Below, piece by piece: positions 7,399 to 13,622 of a stretch of DNA of 13,622 bases. Position numbers and translations under genes: made by a program. A model generated the notes under the pieces. That model was not told the origin of the DNA. It saw only the letters and a list, made by a program, of their open reading frames with translations, and searched no databases. This stretch comes from Methanobacteriota archaeon (GTDB lineage Archaea; Halobacteriota; Bog-38; Methanoflorentales; Methanoflorentaceae), in the NCBI GenBank assembly GCA_003170935.1, contig PMYA01000173.1, positions 1-13,622 of the forward strand, read 5' to 3'. Within the stretch, counting starts at the first letter, position 1. Every line of letters begins with the position of its first letter.

Positions 7399-8238
7399 AT
7401 GGAAAAATCAAAAGTAGCCCTGCGGCTAGCGTACCTTGGGACTCGATATGCGGGTTTTCAAGTGCAACCAGGCCTCCCAACAGTACAAGCGGCAGTAGTC
7501 GAAGCCCTGCGCCGAGCACATTTGATAGAACGGATCGAAACCGCCCATTTTACCGCCTCCGGCAGAACTGATAAAGGGGTGCACGCTCTAGACGCAGTCA
7601 TAGCGTTTGAAACCGAGGCTCGTGACCACGCAGTTCCTCGTCTTATTAACACTCACCTGCCGAATGAGATCTGGACATGGGCACGCGCTGAAGTTTCCCA
7701 GACGTTCGATGCACGACGTGACGCCGTTTTGCGTGAATACCAATATTTCTTGTGCGATGAACAGCTCGACGTTAGTGCAATGCGAGAAGCCTCAGATCTT
7801 TTAGTTGGAGTGCACGATTTTCAAAACTTTAGTCTTGATAAGCGCCGCTCTGCTGTCAGAAAGATCTTCTCATCAGATATCATGGTGTTGGGTGGGTGTG
7901 TTGTCATTCAAGTTGCAGCTGACAGTTTCGTATGGAATATGATGAGAAAACTGGTAAGTGCCCTCATGCTGGTGGGAGAGGGACAACAAACCGTGGAGTG
8001 GTTTGGCAAAATGTTAGATCCAAAAGTACACACTGAAGGGATCCGATCGGCACCAGCTGCAGGACTAATACTAACCCGCGTAGAATATAAGGACGTGGAG
8101 TTCATTGAGGACTCTTACGCTAAGAAACGTGCACAGAAGCATATTCACGAAGCATTGTTGCAAAATAGCGTAATGGTACAAGTTTTAAAGCGATTTAACA
8201 AGCAAATGATAGGGGGCACTCCCAGCGGTCGCGTTTAG
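7399..8238 (+). CDS. truA: tRNA pseudouridine synthase A
   Basis: A 279-residue cytosolic enzyme that isomerises uridine to pseudouridine in the tRNA anticodon arm (positions 38-40 in characterised members). The catalytic Asp58 is in ASGRTDKGVHA (53-63). The N-terminal RLAYLGTRYAGFQVQPGLPTVQ (9-30) is the usual TruA opening. REYQYFLCDE, VGVHDFQNFS and the C-terminal FVWNMMRKLV (equivalent of F.hNMVRki) are further family signatures. Length is close to the family norm (~265-280 aa), with a slightly longer basic C-terminal tail. The ATG at 7399 has no Shine-Dalgarno sequence, so a leaderless or short-leader transcript is likely. It stands alone on the plus strand, divergent from carA and convergent with rfcL, whose stop codon interlocks with its own. 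Confidence 0.95.
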   Translation: MEKSKVALRLAYLGTRYAGFQVQPGLPTVQAAVVEALRRAHLIERIETAHFTASGRTDKGVHALDAVIAFETEARDHAVPRLINTHLPNEIWTWARAEVSQTFDARRDAVLREYQYFLCDEQLDVSAMREASDLLVGVHDFQNFSLDKRRSAVRKIFSSDIMVLGGCVVIQVAADSFVWNMMRKLVSALMLVGEGQQTVEWFGKMLDPKVHTEGIRSAPAAGLILTRVEYKDVEFIEDSYAKKRAQKHIHEALLQNSVMVQVLKRFNKQMIGGTPSGRV

Positions 8239-9998
8239 AACTCATCAAGATGTTTTTGGCCGTGATGTGGGCCGCTTTTTCGTTTTTCGCTGCTATCACC
8301 CGCGATCTGCTGCTTGTCACGCTGTTTTTGCGGCTTAGGTGCTGAATCGGCGCGATTCTCAGATGGGAGCGCCGGCGCATCATATTTTTTAAACGTATCC
8401 CACGAGATAAGCTCATGTGTTGGCATTCGTTCGCTGATCAGTATTTCCGCATCCTTAAGTCCTTTTTTTACAACAGCGGCGTCTTTTTTGGCGTCCATTA
8501 AGAATGAAAGCTCCTCAGCATTAAGACGTAATGCTGCTGTCACTCCCGCTGGATCTCTTAGTGTGAGCTCTTTATATAACGGAAAAATCTCTTCTCGTGC
8601 TCGAGTGACAGAGATGTGGTTTGCGGAGGCAATTTTTGACGCGACGCCGTCACGTAGCCTCCGTTTTGAGCGAGTTTGTCCTAGACGCATCCAACGGGTC
8701 GGGGGTGAATATCTTGCTGTGGTATTGCTTTGCACGTGGTTCGTGCGGGCAGCTACGTTTACCCCCAAAGTCATAAGTTCATTAGCATATCTCCAAAGGC
8801 CGTAATTTTGCCGCTTTCTGGTTCGCCCTAAGTATGTATCGGCCTTGCTTAATACCTGAAAAGCACGAGCTAGTCCCCTCCCCTTTAAAGCGCGTGGAAG
8901 GTTTTCGTCTATCCAGTGAACAAGGTCTTCTGGGGTTTCATCGACTGCGTATGAGATAATGAGGGTTTTTTTTGCATCCGTATCGTTAAAGACGCTCCTC
9001 ATCAGATTAAACGAAGACTCAGCTCGATCACGCGCTGCGGTCTCTCCAACTGCCCCGCCTATGAAAGCTTGAAAGTCGTTTATTGCCGATCGTAGGTCTC
9101 CTTTAGAGTTCTTCACTATTAATTCAATCGAGGGTAGATTTACCGTATCTAACGAGTGACTAACGTCAGAGACCGCCTCTTGCAGTATCCCGAGCTCAAA
9201 AAAAAAGTTTTTTAACGTAATTAATTCAGCACTGACTGCACTCAATTCAATTGCATCGCCTTGGCCACGCTGTGCCTCTTGAAGGTTGGATTTCATGTGA
9301 GAAACGCCAGCACTCACTTCGGAAATCTTCTGAAGGAGGTTAAAGTCAAAACTAAGTTGTGCGAGAGGCGTAAGATCAGCTGCAACTGCCGCGAGATCAG
9401 CTTCGTTGTTTTGAATCTGGTTTGGCTCCTCGAGACGATCCATCAGGTCAGCTATAGCTTCTTTGGCGCGGAGAGCCCCTCGTTTTTCGTTATCCCAAAT
9501 GTCAAGGATTGCTTTTTGTGCGCTTTCCTCTCTGATGGCAAAAAAGGGAATTTGTGTGCAGTATCGGCGTAATGTCGAAGAGACGCCGTAAAGATCATTG
9601 GCGGTGAGTATTACCGGTTCACGTGTTTTTTTGACGATTTCGGTAACGGCCTTTGCACCACCGCGGTCAGATGTACCGTGCAAGTTATCTATTTCATCAA
9701 GAAGTATCAGCTTCTTAGCATCGAGAAGCGTTGCGTTTTTTGAAGCTTCTCCTGCCGTTTCCGTAATAATTCCTTGTGTCCTCTTGTCGCTGGCATTTAG
9801 CTCGAGTAACTGCCACCCCATGTCATTTGCCAGTGCGATGGCAGCGGAGGTCTTACCTGTGCCAGGCCTGCCGTACAGTAACGCTGCTGATTTGTCTGAC
9901 GGCCAGTTCAATGCCCATTTGCGCAGCTCTTCCAAAGCTTTGCGATTGCCTCTTACCTCTGATAGGGTGTGTGGGCGGTATTTTTCGACTAAGTCCAT
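8235..9998 (-). CDS. rfcL: Replication factor C large subunit with an extra lid-domain insertion
   Basis: A 587-residue AAA+ clamp-loader subunit that, with RfcS, loads PCNA onto primed DNA. The start VEKYRPHTLSEVRGN is the classic RFC box. Walker A is GRPGTGKT (43-50), Walker B is LILLDEIDNLHG (97-108), and sensor 2/lid is SKGDLRSAINDFQAF (298-312). A collar domain follows (~325-430). The C-terminus is basic and ends with QKHLDEF, which fits a PIP box (QxxLxxF, one aromatic) for PCNA binding. Characterised archaeal RfcL proteins such as that of Pyrococcus are ~480 aa. The excess here lies mainly at residues ~183-289, between the first lid helix and the sensor-2 segment. This part is predicted helical and holds two related copies of a ~23-residue motif (201-223, 251-273). 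The gene is monocistronic, divergent from the marker-2 gene, and overlaps the truA stop by 4 bp. Confidence 0.95.
   Translation of the reverse strand: MDLVEKYRPHTLSEVRGNRKALEELRKWALNWPSDKSAALLYGRPGTGKTSAAIALANDMGWQLLELNASDKRTQGIITETAGEASKNATLLDAKKLILLDEIDNLHGTSDRGGAKAVTEIVKKTREPVILTANDLYGVSSTLRRYCTQIPFFAIREESAQKAILDIWDNEKRGALRAKEAIADLMDRLEEPNQIQNNEADLAAVAADLTPLAQLSFDFNLLQKISEVSAGVSHMKSNLQEAQRGQGDAIELSAVSAELITLKNFFFELGILQEAVSDVSHSLDTVNLPSIELIVKNSKGDLRSAINDFQAFIGGAVGETAARDRAESSFNLMRSVFNDTDAKKTLIISYAVDETPEDLVHWIDENLPRALKGRGLARAFQVLSKADTYLGRTRKRQNYGLWRYANELMTLGVNVAARTNHVQSNTTARYSPPTRWMRLGQTRSKRRLRDGVASKIASANHISVTRAREEIFPLYKELTLRDPAGVTAALRLNAEELSFLMDAKKDAAVVKKGLKDAEILISERMPTHELISWDTFKKYDAPALPSENRADSAPKPQKQRDKQQIAGDSSEKRKSGPHHGQKHLDEF
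9132..9452 (-). other. Repeat-containing helical insertion within RfcL
   Basis: This is the coding segment for RfcL residues ~183-289. Copy A (9330-9398) encodes DLAAVAADLTPLAQL and eight more residues ending LLQ. Copy B (9180-9248) encodes ELSAVSAELITLKNF and eight more ending ILQ. Over 23 aligned residues without gaps, 9 are identical and most others are conservative (D/E, A/S, L/I). The DNA of the copies is well diverged, so the duplication is old. Boundaries are estimated by comparison with remembered RfcL lid sequences. Confidence 0.6.
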
Positions 9999-10038
9999 AG
10001 AAATTGAGCACAGAAATCAGGAGATACAGCGGATAAGG

Positions 10039-10045
10039 ATATAAG
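10039..10045. promoter_or_regulatory. Shared or bidirectional TATA element between rfcL and the marker-2 gene
   Basis: ATATAAG on the plus strand reads CTTATAT on the minus strand. It lies ~30-38 nt before the marker-2 start codons and ~41 nt before the rfcL ATG. In each direction a start ~25 nt away would give a short leader without a Shine-Dalgarno sequence. It is the only good TATA match in this short divergent region. Confidence 0.45.
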
Positions 10046-10079
10046 AACCTCCTCTGTCTATTAATGTTTTGTGAACGAT

Positions 10080-11051
10080 ATGAAACTGGACGAATTGGCG
10101 CAGTCGCTTCGTGATTTTGAAGGCGTAGCACGGAAGCGCGCGATAGGTCCGCTTGTAAAATGGTTCGATGCAGATCTCAGTACAGGCCACTTCGGTGAGG
10201 ACGCTGCGGTAATCGAACGCGGCGATGAGTCGCTTTTGTTAGCTGCCGACGGGATCTGGTCAAGGCTTATGGATGCAGATCCCGAATGGGCAGGCTATTG
10301 TGCCGTGCTCGTGAATATCCATGATATTTTGGCGATGGGGGGTACCCCACTAGCGATGGTCGACGTATTCTCGGCTAATTCGACCGAGGTCTGCAATCGA
10401 GTGTTAGCGGGTATGAGCGAAGCGATTAACAAATTCGGCGTGCCAGTCGTTGGGGGGCACCTGCACCCCGATACGACTTATAACGCACTCGACGTTGCCA
10501 TCGTTGGAACTGTGAAGTCTAACTCGCTTATATATAGCGGCACAGCCCGGGAAGGGGACGACGTTATTGCTGCCGTTGACTTAGACGGGCGGGTTCATCC
10601 ATCTTGCAGTCTCTGTTGGGACACTACCACAATGAAACATTGCGAAATGCTCAGCAGACAGCTACAAACTATGCCTCGCCTGGCGCAACAACACTTGGTG
10701 ACAGCAGGTAAAGACATTAGTAACCCCGGTCTTCTTGGCACTCTTGCTATGTTGCTCGAATTGTCGGAAGTAGGAGCGGTCGTTGAACTTAGTCGGATCC
10801 CAATACCTGACGGAATGGACATGGACCTATGGTTACGTATGTACCCTGGTATGGGATTTGTAATGACAGCTCAACCAGAGAACGTAGGTAAAGTTGTGAC
10901 CATCTTTGAGGAGGCTGGCATGGCAGCTGTCAAAATTGGCGGAATTACAGGAACAAGGAAGCTTGAGATAACGAACAACACGGAAAAAGTCGTTGTTTGG
11001 GATTTTGCTCACGATACCATAATGGGTATCGGCTCTGTTGCACGCAAATAG
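10080..11051 (+). CDS. Methanogenesis marker protein 2 (PurM/AIR-synthase-like)
   Basis: A 323-residue soluble protein of the PurM/ThiL/HypE/SelD-like ATP-binding superfamily, best matching the family called methanogenesis marker 2. The N-terminal domain has FGEDAAVI (38-45), AADGIWSRLMDADPEWAGYCAVLVN with its metal/ATP-type Asp residues, and NIHDILAMGGTPLAM (79-93). Then come VGGHLHPDT (124-132) and a C-terminal domain from about 155 with GKDISNPGLLGTLAMLLE (210-227). The family is found almost only in archaea with methyl-coenzyme M reductase. Its reaction is unknown; relatives form acyl-phosphate or aminoimidazole-type intermediates using ATP. ATG 10080 is chosen over an in-frame GTG at 10071 because neither has a ribosome binding site. 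If transcription starts near 10068, the GTG would be almost leaderless and is a real alternative. It converges on the hydrogenase operon. Confidence 0.85.
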   Translation: MKLDELAQSLRDFEGVARKRAIGPLVKWFDADLSTGHFGEDAAVIERGDESLLLAADGIWSRLMDADPEWAGYCAVLVNIHDILAMGGTPLAMVDVFSANSTEVCNRVLAGMSEAINKFGVPVVGGHLHPDTTYNALDVAIVGTVKSNSLIYSGTAREGDDVIAAVDLDGRVHPSCSLCWDTTTMKHCEMLSRQLQTMPRLAQQHLVTAGKDISNPGLLGTLAMLLELSEVGAVVELSRIPIPDGMDMDLWLRMYPGMGFVMTAQPENVGKVVTIFEEAGMAAVKIGGITGTRKLEITNNTEKVVVWDFAHDTIMGIGSVARK

Positions 11052-11065
11052 CTTCTGCTACAAAC

Positions 11066-11128
11066 AAAAAGCGAAAAAATCAAAAAAAGATGGGCGATAA
11101 GGCAAAAATGCCTTATCGGTTCTATTTT
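11066..11128. terminator. Bidirectional hairpin and T-tract terminator
   Basis: CGATAAGGCA (11095-11104) pairs perfectly with TGCCTTATCG (11109-11118) across an AAAA loop. On the plus strand it is followed by a short T5 tract (end of marker-2 transcript). On the minus strand it is followed by three T runs of 7, 6 and 5 between 11088 and 11066, a strong end for the hydrogenase transcript. It fills the 80-bp gap between the two convergent genes. Confidence 0.8.
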
Positions 11129-11131
11129 TAT

Positions 11132-12547
11132 CTAGTAGTTCGTGTACGTTCTGATTCTTCCGTCGGGTCCCACAAGCTCAAGTTTTACTGGCCAGCGTCC
11201 GTCAATCGTATGGGTTGCACACGAGAAACACGGGTCATAAGCACGGATGACCATTTCAAGCCGATTGAGCAATCCTTCCTGTGGTTCTCCGTCCTTTATT
11301 AGGGCTTTTGCAGCCTCGCGAACCCCCAGATCTATCGCTCCTTGGTTGTGACCGGTCGAAACGATCATATTGGCCTTCGTTATGATGCCCTCATCGTCTG
11401 TGCTGTACTCGTGGATGAGCGTCCCTCTCGGCGCTTCAAGAACACCAACGCCTGTCGCCGCTCGCACTTCGGGCTTTGCCCAAACGTCTGTACTGGTTAT
11501 GTCTGGATCGTTTAGGAGTTCAACAGCACGTTCGCTGGCGTACATCATCTCAATTAGCCTTGCGTAGTGGTAGAGTAGCGTCTGTTGTGGCATCCTTCCA
11601 AAAGCGGCTCTAAAGTCCGTGAGCATATCGTTGGCTAGCGGTGTTGAAATCTTGTCACACACGTTTATACGGGCAAGGGGCGCAACGCGATAGATGCCAT
11701 CAGGCCAGCCCTTCTCCTTCCAATATGGGAATTTCAGGTACGACCAGTCTTGGTAACCCTCCTGAATGTAGTCCGCGTATTTGGTCGGATCAAACTCCTT
11801 TATAATGGATCCATCAGTATCCATCATACGCAGCGTTCCATCGTACAGCTCGAGGTTTCCGTCCTTGACTAAGCCCATCATTGGGGTATCTACGACTCCG
11901 AGCATCTTTATGACATCCAAATACTGGTCGAAAAGAGGTGCAGCCACTTCTAACCCGAGTTTAGTAAACTCAATCGAGTCTTCGGCGTCCTTGAGCATCT
12001 TCTGACGCTGTTCCTCGGTGATCCCCTTAGTGAGTCCGCCAGGCTTTGCGGTGACCGGTGCAGCCCTCCCGCCAATGGCCCGTATCATCTCTTGGCCGCG
12101 TTTTCTATTGAGGACTGCTTGTGTTGCAAGCTCAGGGTTTGCCTCAATCACACCAAAGATATTCCGCTTCTTTGGATCGCCATCGGGCGTGAATATGAGG
12201 TCTGGCGCGGCAAGGTAAAAGAAGTGCAGCGTGTGGCTGTGTATCATCTGTCCCATGTGCATAAGCTCACGGAGCATCGCAGCGGTACGTGGAATCTCAA
12301 CGCCAAAGGTGTTGTCGGCCGCTTTCGCTGAGGCCAGGTGGTGGCTGACTGGACAGATACCGCAAATGGCCGTCACGATTCTCTGGGCGTCTTCTATAGG
12401 TCTCCCTTGCAGGAGTTTTTCAAAGCCACGCATCTCGACAATGTGCAAGTGCGCATCATCGACCTGTCCTGCGTCGTTAAGGTTTACTGTAATTTTCGCG
12501 TGACCTTCGACTCTCGATACGGGCTCGACAGTGATTTTCTTTCCCAT
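11132..12547 (-). CDS. mvhA: F420-non-reducing [NiFe]-hydrogenase large (catalytic) subunit, MvhA type
   Basis: A 471-residue subunit carrying the Ni-Fe site of H2 activation. The opening ITVEPVSRVEGHAKITV (5-21) is the standard large-subunit start. The N-terminal ligand motif is CGICPVSHH (Cys62, Cys65) and the C-terminal one is DPCFSCATH (Cys440, Cys443, His446). All four metal ligands are Cys, so no selenocysteine. Twenty-five residues follow His446; in this enzyme class such a tail is removed by a maturation endopeptidase after nickel insertion. Length is very close to the known MvhA (~470 aa). In Mvh enzymes electrons pass via MvhD to heterodisulfide reductase in the cytoplasm. ATG 12545-12547 is chosen because AGAGGT lies 7 nt before it; the ATG at 12551-12553, fused to the mvhG stop as TAATG, is only 1 nt from that site. 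A group 3b or other group 3 assignment cannot be fully excluded. Confidence 0.92.
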   Translation of the reverse strand: MGKKITVEPVSRVEGHAKITVNLNDAGQVDDAHLHIVEMRGFEKLLQGRPIEDAQRIVTAICGICPVSHHLASAKAADNTFGVEIPRTAAMLRELMHMGQMIHSHTLHFFYLAAPDLIFTPDGDPKKRNIFGVIEANPELATQAVLNRKRGQEMIRAIGGRAAPVTAKPGGLTKGITEEQRQKMLKDAEDSIEFTKLGLEVAAPLFDQYLDVIKMLGVVDTPMMGLVKDGNLELYDGTLRMMDTDGSIIKEFDPTKYADYIQEGYQDWSYLKFPYWKEKGWPDGIYRVAPLARINVCDKISTPLANDMLTDFRAAFGRMPQQTLLYHYARLIEMMYASERAVELLNDPDITSTDVWAKPEVRAATGVGVLEAPRGTLIHEYSTDDEGIITKANMIVSTGHNQGAIDLGVREAAKALIKDGEPQEGLLNRLEMVIRAYDPCFSCATHTIDGRWPVKLELVGPDGRIRTYTNY

Positions 12548-12552
12548 ATTCA

Positions 12553-13461
12553 TTACCTCTTTTCGGTGACCTTTCCCTTAATAAGTGAAACAGGCAGCGT
12601 ATAACGATAGAAGGTGCCTATCGGATCATAGACGTCTTTAGCCATCTCATTTAAGTCGACTGAGGAGTCCTCGTCTAAGCCGTATGCTGAAGCAATAACG
12701 TTAAGCATCGCCGCGCCCTGTTCATACGAAGACGCCGTTGCTCCGTAGCAGCCTGTACACGGCGCATTGACTTGTGGACATTGTGCGCCGCATCCACTAC
12801 GCGTCGCGGGCCCCATGCACATGAATCCTTGGTTAAGCAGACACTCATTACCTTCTCCGTTTGCTTCAATTGGCCGCTTGATATCTTCTATCCTCTTCTC
12901 CTGCCTCTCTCGTGGACAGTCCTCACAAACGTTTTTATTGCTTAATTGAGGTTCTTTTCCCTGTAAAAGAGCGGTAAGAACTTCCGCGATGAGGAACGCA
13001 TCCGGCGGACATCCGGGGATAAAATAGTCAACTTTGATAACGTCTGAGACCGGTCTAAGCGTCTCAAAGAGCTTTGGCAATTCACTTGATGTCGGGATCT
13101 TTTGATCAGGGGCTGTGGACGTTGTTGTCAAAACTGTTTGTTTGATGTCTGACATCGCGTTGATGTTGTTCAAACCTGGTATGCCGCCAAACGCCGCGCA
13201 ACTGCCGAGTGCAATTATAATGTCAGAGGTTTCGCGAACTTTTTTAGCAACGTGTTCATTGTCTTCATTGCGAATGCCGCCAGTCAGAATACCGACTGTC
13301 GTATGTTGATCGAAGTCTTTAATGTCCATTAACACTGGAATGCGAACGAACTCTATTGCTTGTAGCACGTCTAGAAGCGCTTCGTGCAGATCTAGAACTG
13401 CTATCTCGCATCCAGAACAAACTGCTAACCAGTCTTCTTGGACCTTTACCTTTTCAGCCAC
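12553..13461 (-). CDS. mvhG: F420-non-reducing [NiFe]-hydrogenase small subunit, MvhG type
   Basis: A 302-residue electron-transfer subunit. The proximal cluster ligands are in WLAVCSGCEIAVLDLHE (Cys15, Cys18), LGSCAAFGG (Cys88) and PGCPPD (Cys151). The second half carries eight more cysteines (179, 182, 207, 215, 224, 228, 235, 238), in NVCEDCPRER and in the stretch from CLLNQGF to CTGCYGA, enough for two further [4Fe-4S] clusters. It has no Tat signal or membrane segment, so it is cytoplasmic, as expected for Mvh-type enzymes. Length is near that of known MvhG (~300 aa). The start is GTG at 13459-13461, supported by GAGGTG 8 nt upstream. It is translationally linked to mvhA through a TAATG junction and a shared Shine-Dalgarno site. 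mvhD, often next to mvhG, is not seen within 160 bp upstream. Confidence 0.92.
   Translation of the reverse strand: MAEKVKVQEDWLAVCSGCEIAVLDLHEALLDVLQAIEFVRIPVLMDIKDFDQHTTVGILTGGIRNEDNEHVAKKVRETSDIIIALGSCAAFGGIPGLNNINAMSDIKQTVLTTTSTAPDQKIPTSSELPKLFETLRPVSDVIKVDYFIPGCPPDAFLIAEVLTALLQGKEPQLSNKNVCEDCPRERQEKRIEDIKRPIEANGEGNECLLNQGFMCMGPATRSGCGAQCPQVNAPCTGCYGATASSYEQGAAMLNVIASAYGLDEDSSVDLNEMAKDVYDPIGTFYRYTLPVSLIKGKVTEKR
12555..12560 (-). promoter_or_regulatory. mvhA ribosome binding site inside the end of mvhG
   Basis: AGAGGT on the minus strand covers the last mvhG codons and the first base of its stop. It is 7 nt from ATG 12547 and 1 nt from ATG 12553, so it favours the second ATG as the mvhA start. 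Confidence 0.65.
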
Positions 13462-13469
13462 GTGTGTGT

Positions 13470-13475
13470 CACCTC
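13470..13475 (-). promoter_or_regulatory. mvhG ribosome binding site
   Basis: GAGGTG on the minus strand lies 8 nt before the GTG start codon and supports this non-ATG start. Confidence 0.7.
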
Positions 13476-13569
13476 GTATTTAAGCTCCGGAAAAGCAGTG
13501 AGAGTCAATCATATTGTCAACTAAACCGTGACCTCAGAGATTACCAAAATTGCCTCACACTCTTGACCC

Positions 13570-13577
13570 AATATATT
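13570..13577 (-). promoter_or_regulatory. Candidate TATA element of the mvhGA operon
   Basis: AATATATT is the best TATA match in the 161 bp upstream of mvhG, a stretch in which I see no gene. Transcription would start near 13547, leaving a leader of ~85 nt. A closer CTTAAATA (13478-13490 region) is too near the start codon to serve. Confidence 0.35.
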
Positions 13578-13622
13578 CTAGCACTGTAGATTAAAACTCT
13601 ATAGGAAGTGTTACTCCTAGTC

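Noticed and set aside
8314..8805. 163-codon plus-strand open frame inside rfcL
   Set aside because: Composition and position mark it as the antisense shadow of rfcL; no start signal or domain.

Overview
The window reads as a piece of an archaeal chromosome, most likely from a methanogen or an anaerobic methane- or alkane-oxidising relative (Euryarchaeota/Halobacteriota). The evidence is an archaeal clamp-loader large subunit (RfcL), a methanogenesis-marker-2 type PurM-like protein, the large and small subunits of an F420-non-reducing (Mvh, group 3c-like) [NiFe] hydrogenase, TATA/BRE-like promoter elements and oligo-T terminators. Genus cannot be fixed from this sequence alone; ANME-1-type or class II methanogen lineages are guesses.

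Layout. Positions 2-238 (+) hold the C-terminal end of a surface protein: the tail of an Ig-like repeat, a Pro-Thr linker and a Ser/Thr tail. Positions 321-871 (-) hold a decayed toxin-antitoxin module: a Doc/Fic toxin pseudogene with two in-frame stops, and a 49-aa putative antitoxin whose reading frame begins inside the end of argG. Then on the minus strand come argG (846-2021), an RDD-family membrane protein (2069-2551), a 263-bp gene-free spacer, and the carA-carB pair (carB 2815-6057, carA 6089-7168). A divergent promoter region (7169-7398) carries overlapping inverted repeats in the likely carA leader. truA (7399-8238, +) converges on rfcL (8235-9998, -) with interlocked stop codons. rfcL and the marker-2 gene (10080-11051, +) diverge from a 72-81 bp region with a near-symmetrical TATA element. 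The marker-2 gene converges on the hydrogenase operon (mvhG 12553-13461, mvhA 11132-12547, -), and a perfect 10-bp hairpin with flanking T-tracts separates them. Positions 13462-13622 are the upstream region of mvhG, with no gene seen.

How it fits together. CarA and CarB make carbamoyl phosphate for arginine and pyrimidine synthesis. ArgG acts two steps later in the arginine branch, after ornithine carbamoyltransferase. TruA and RfcL are housekeeping tRNA-modification and replication genes. The hydrogenase pair would supply electrons from H2 (or release H2), usually through MvhD to heterodisulfide reductase, but no mvhD or hdr gene is visible here.

The most unusual items are an extra ~105-residue segment in the RfcL AAA+ lid built from two diverged copies of a helical repeat, the degraded Doc module hooked onto argG, the orphan Mvh-type hydrogenase pair, and the mutually exclusive hairpins before carA. 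No clearly new multi-gene system was found; most of the window is conserved core metabolism.
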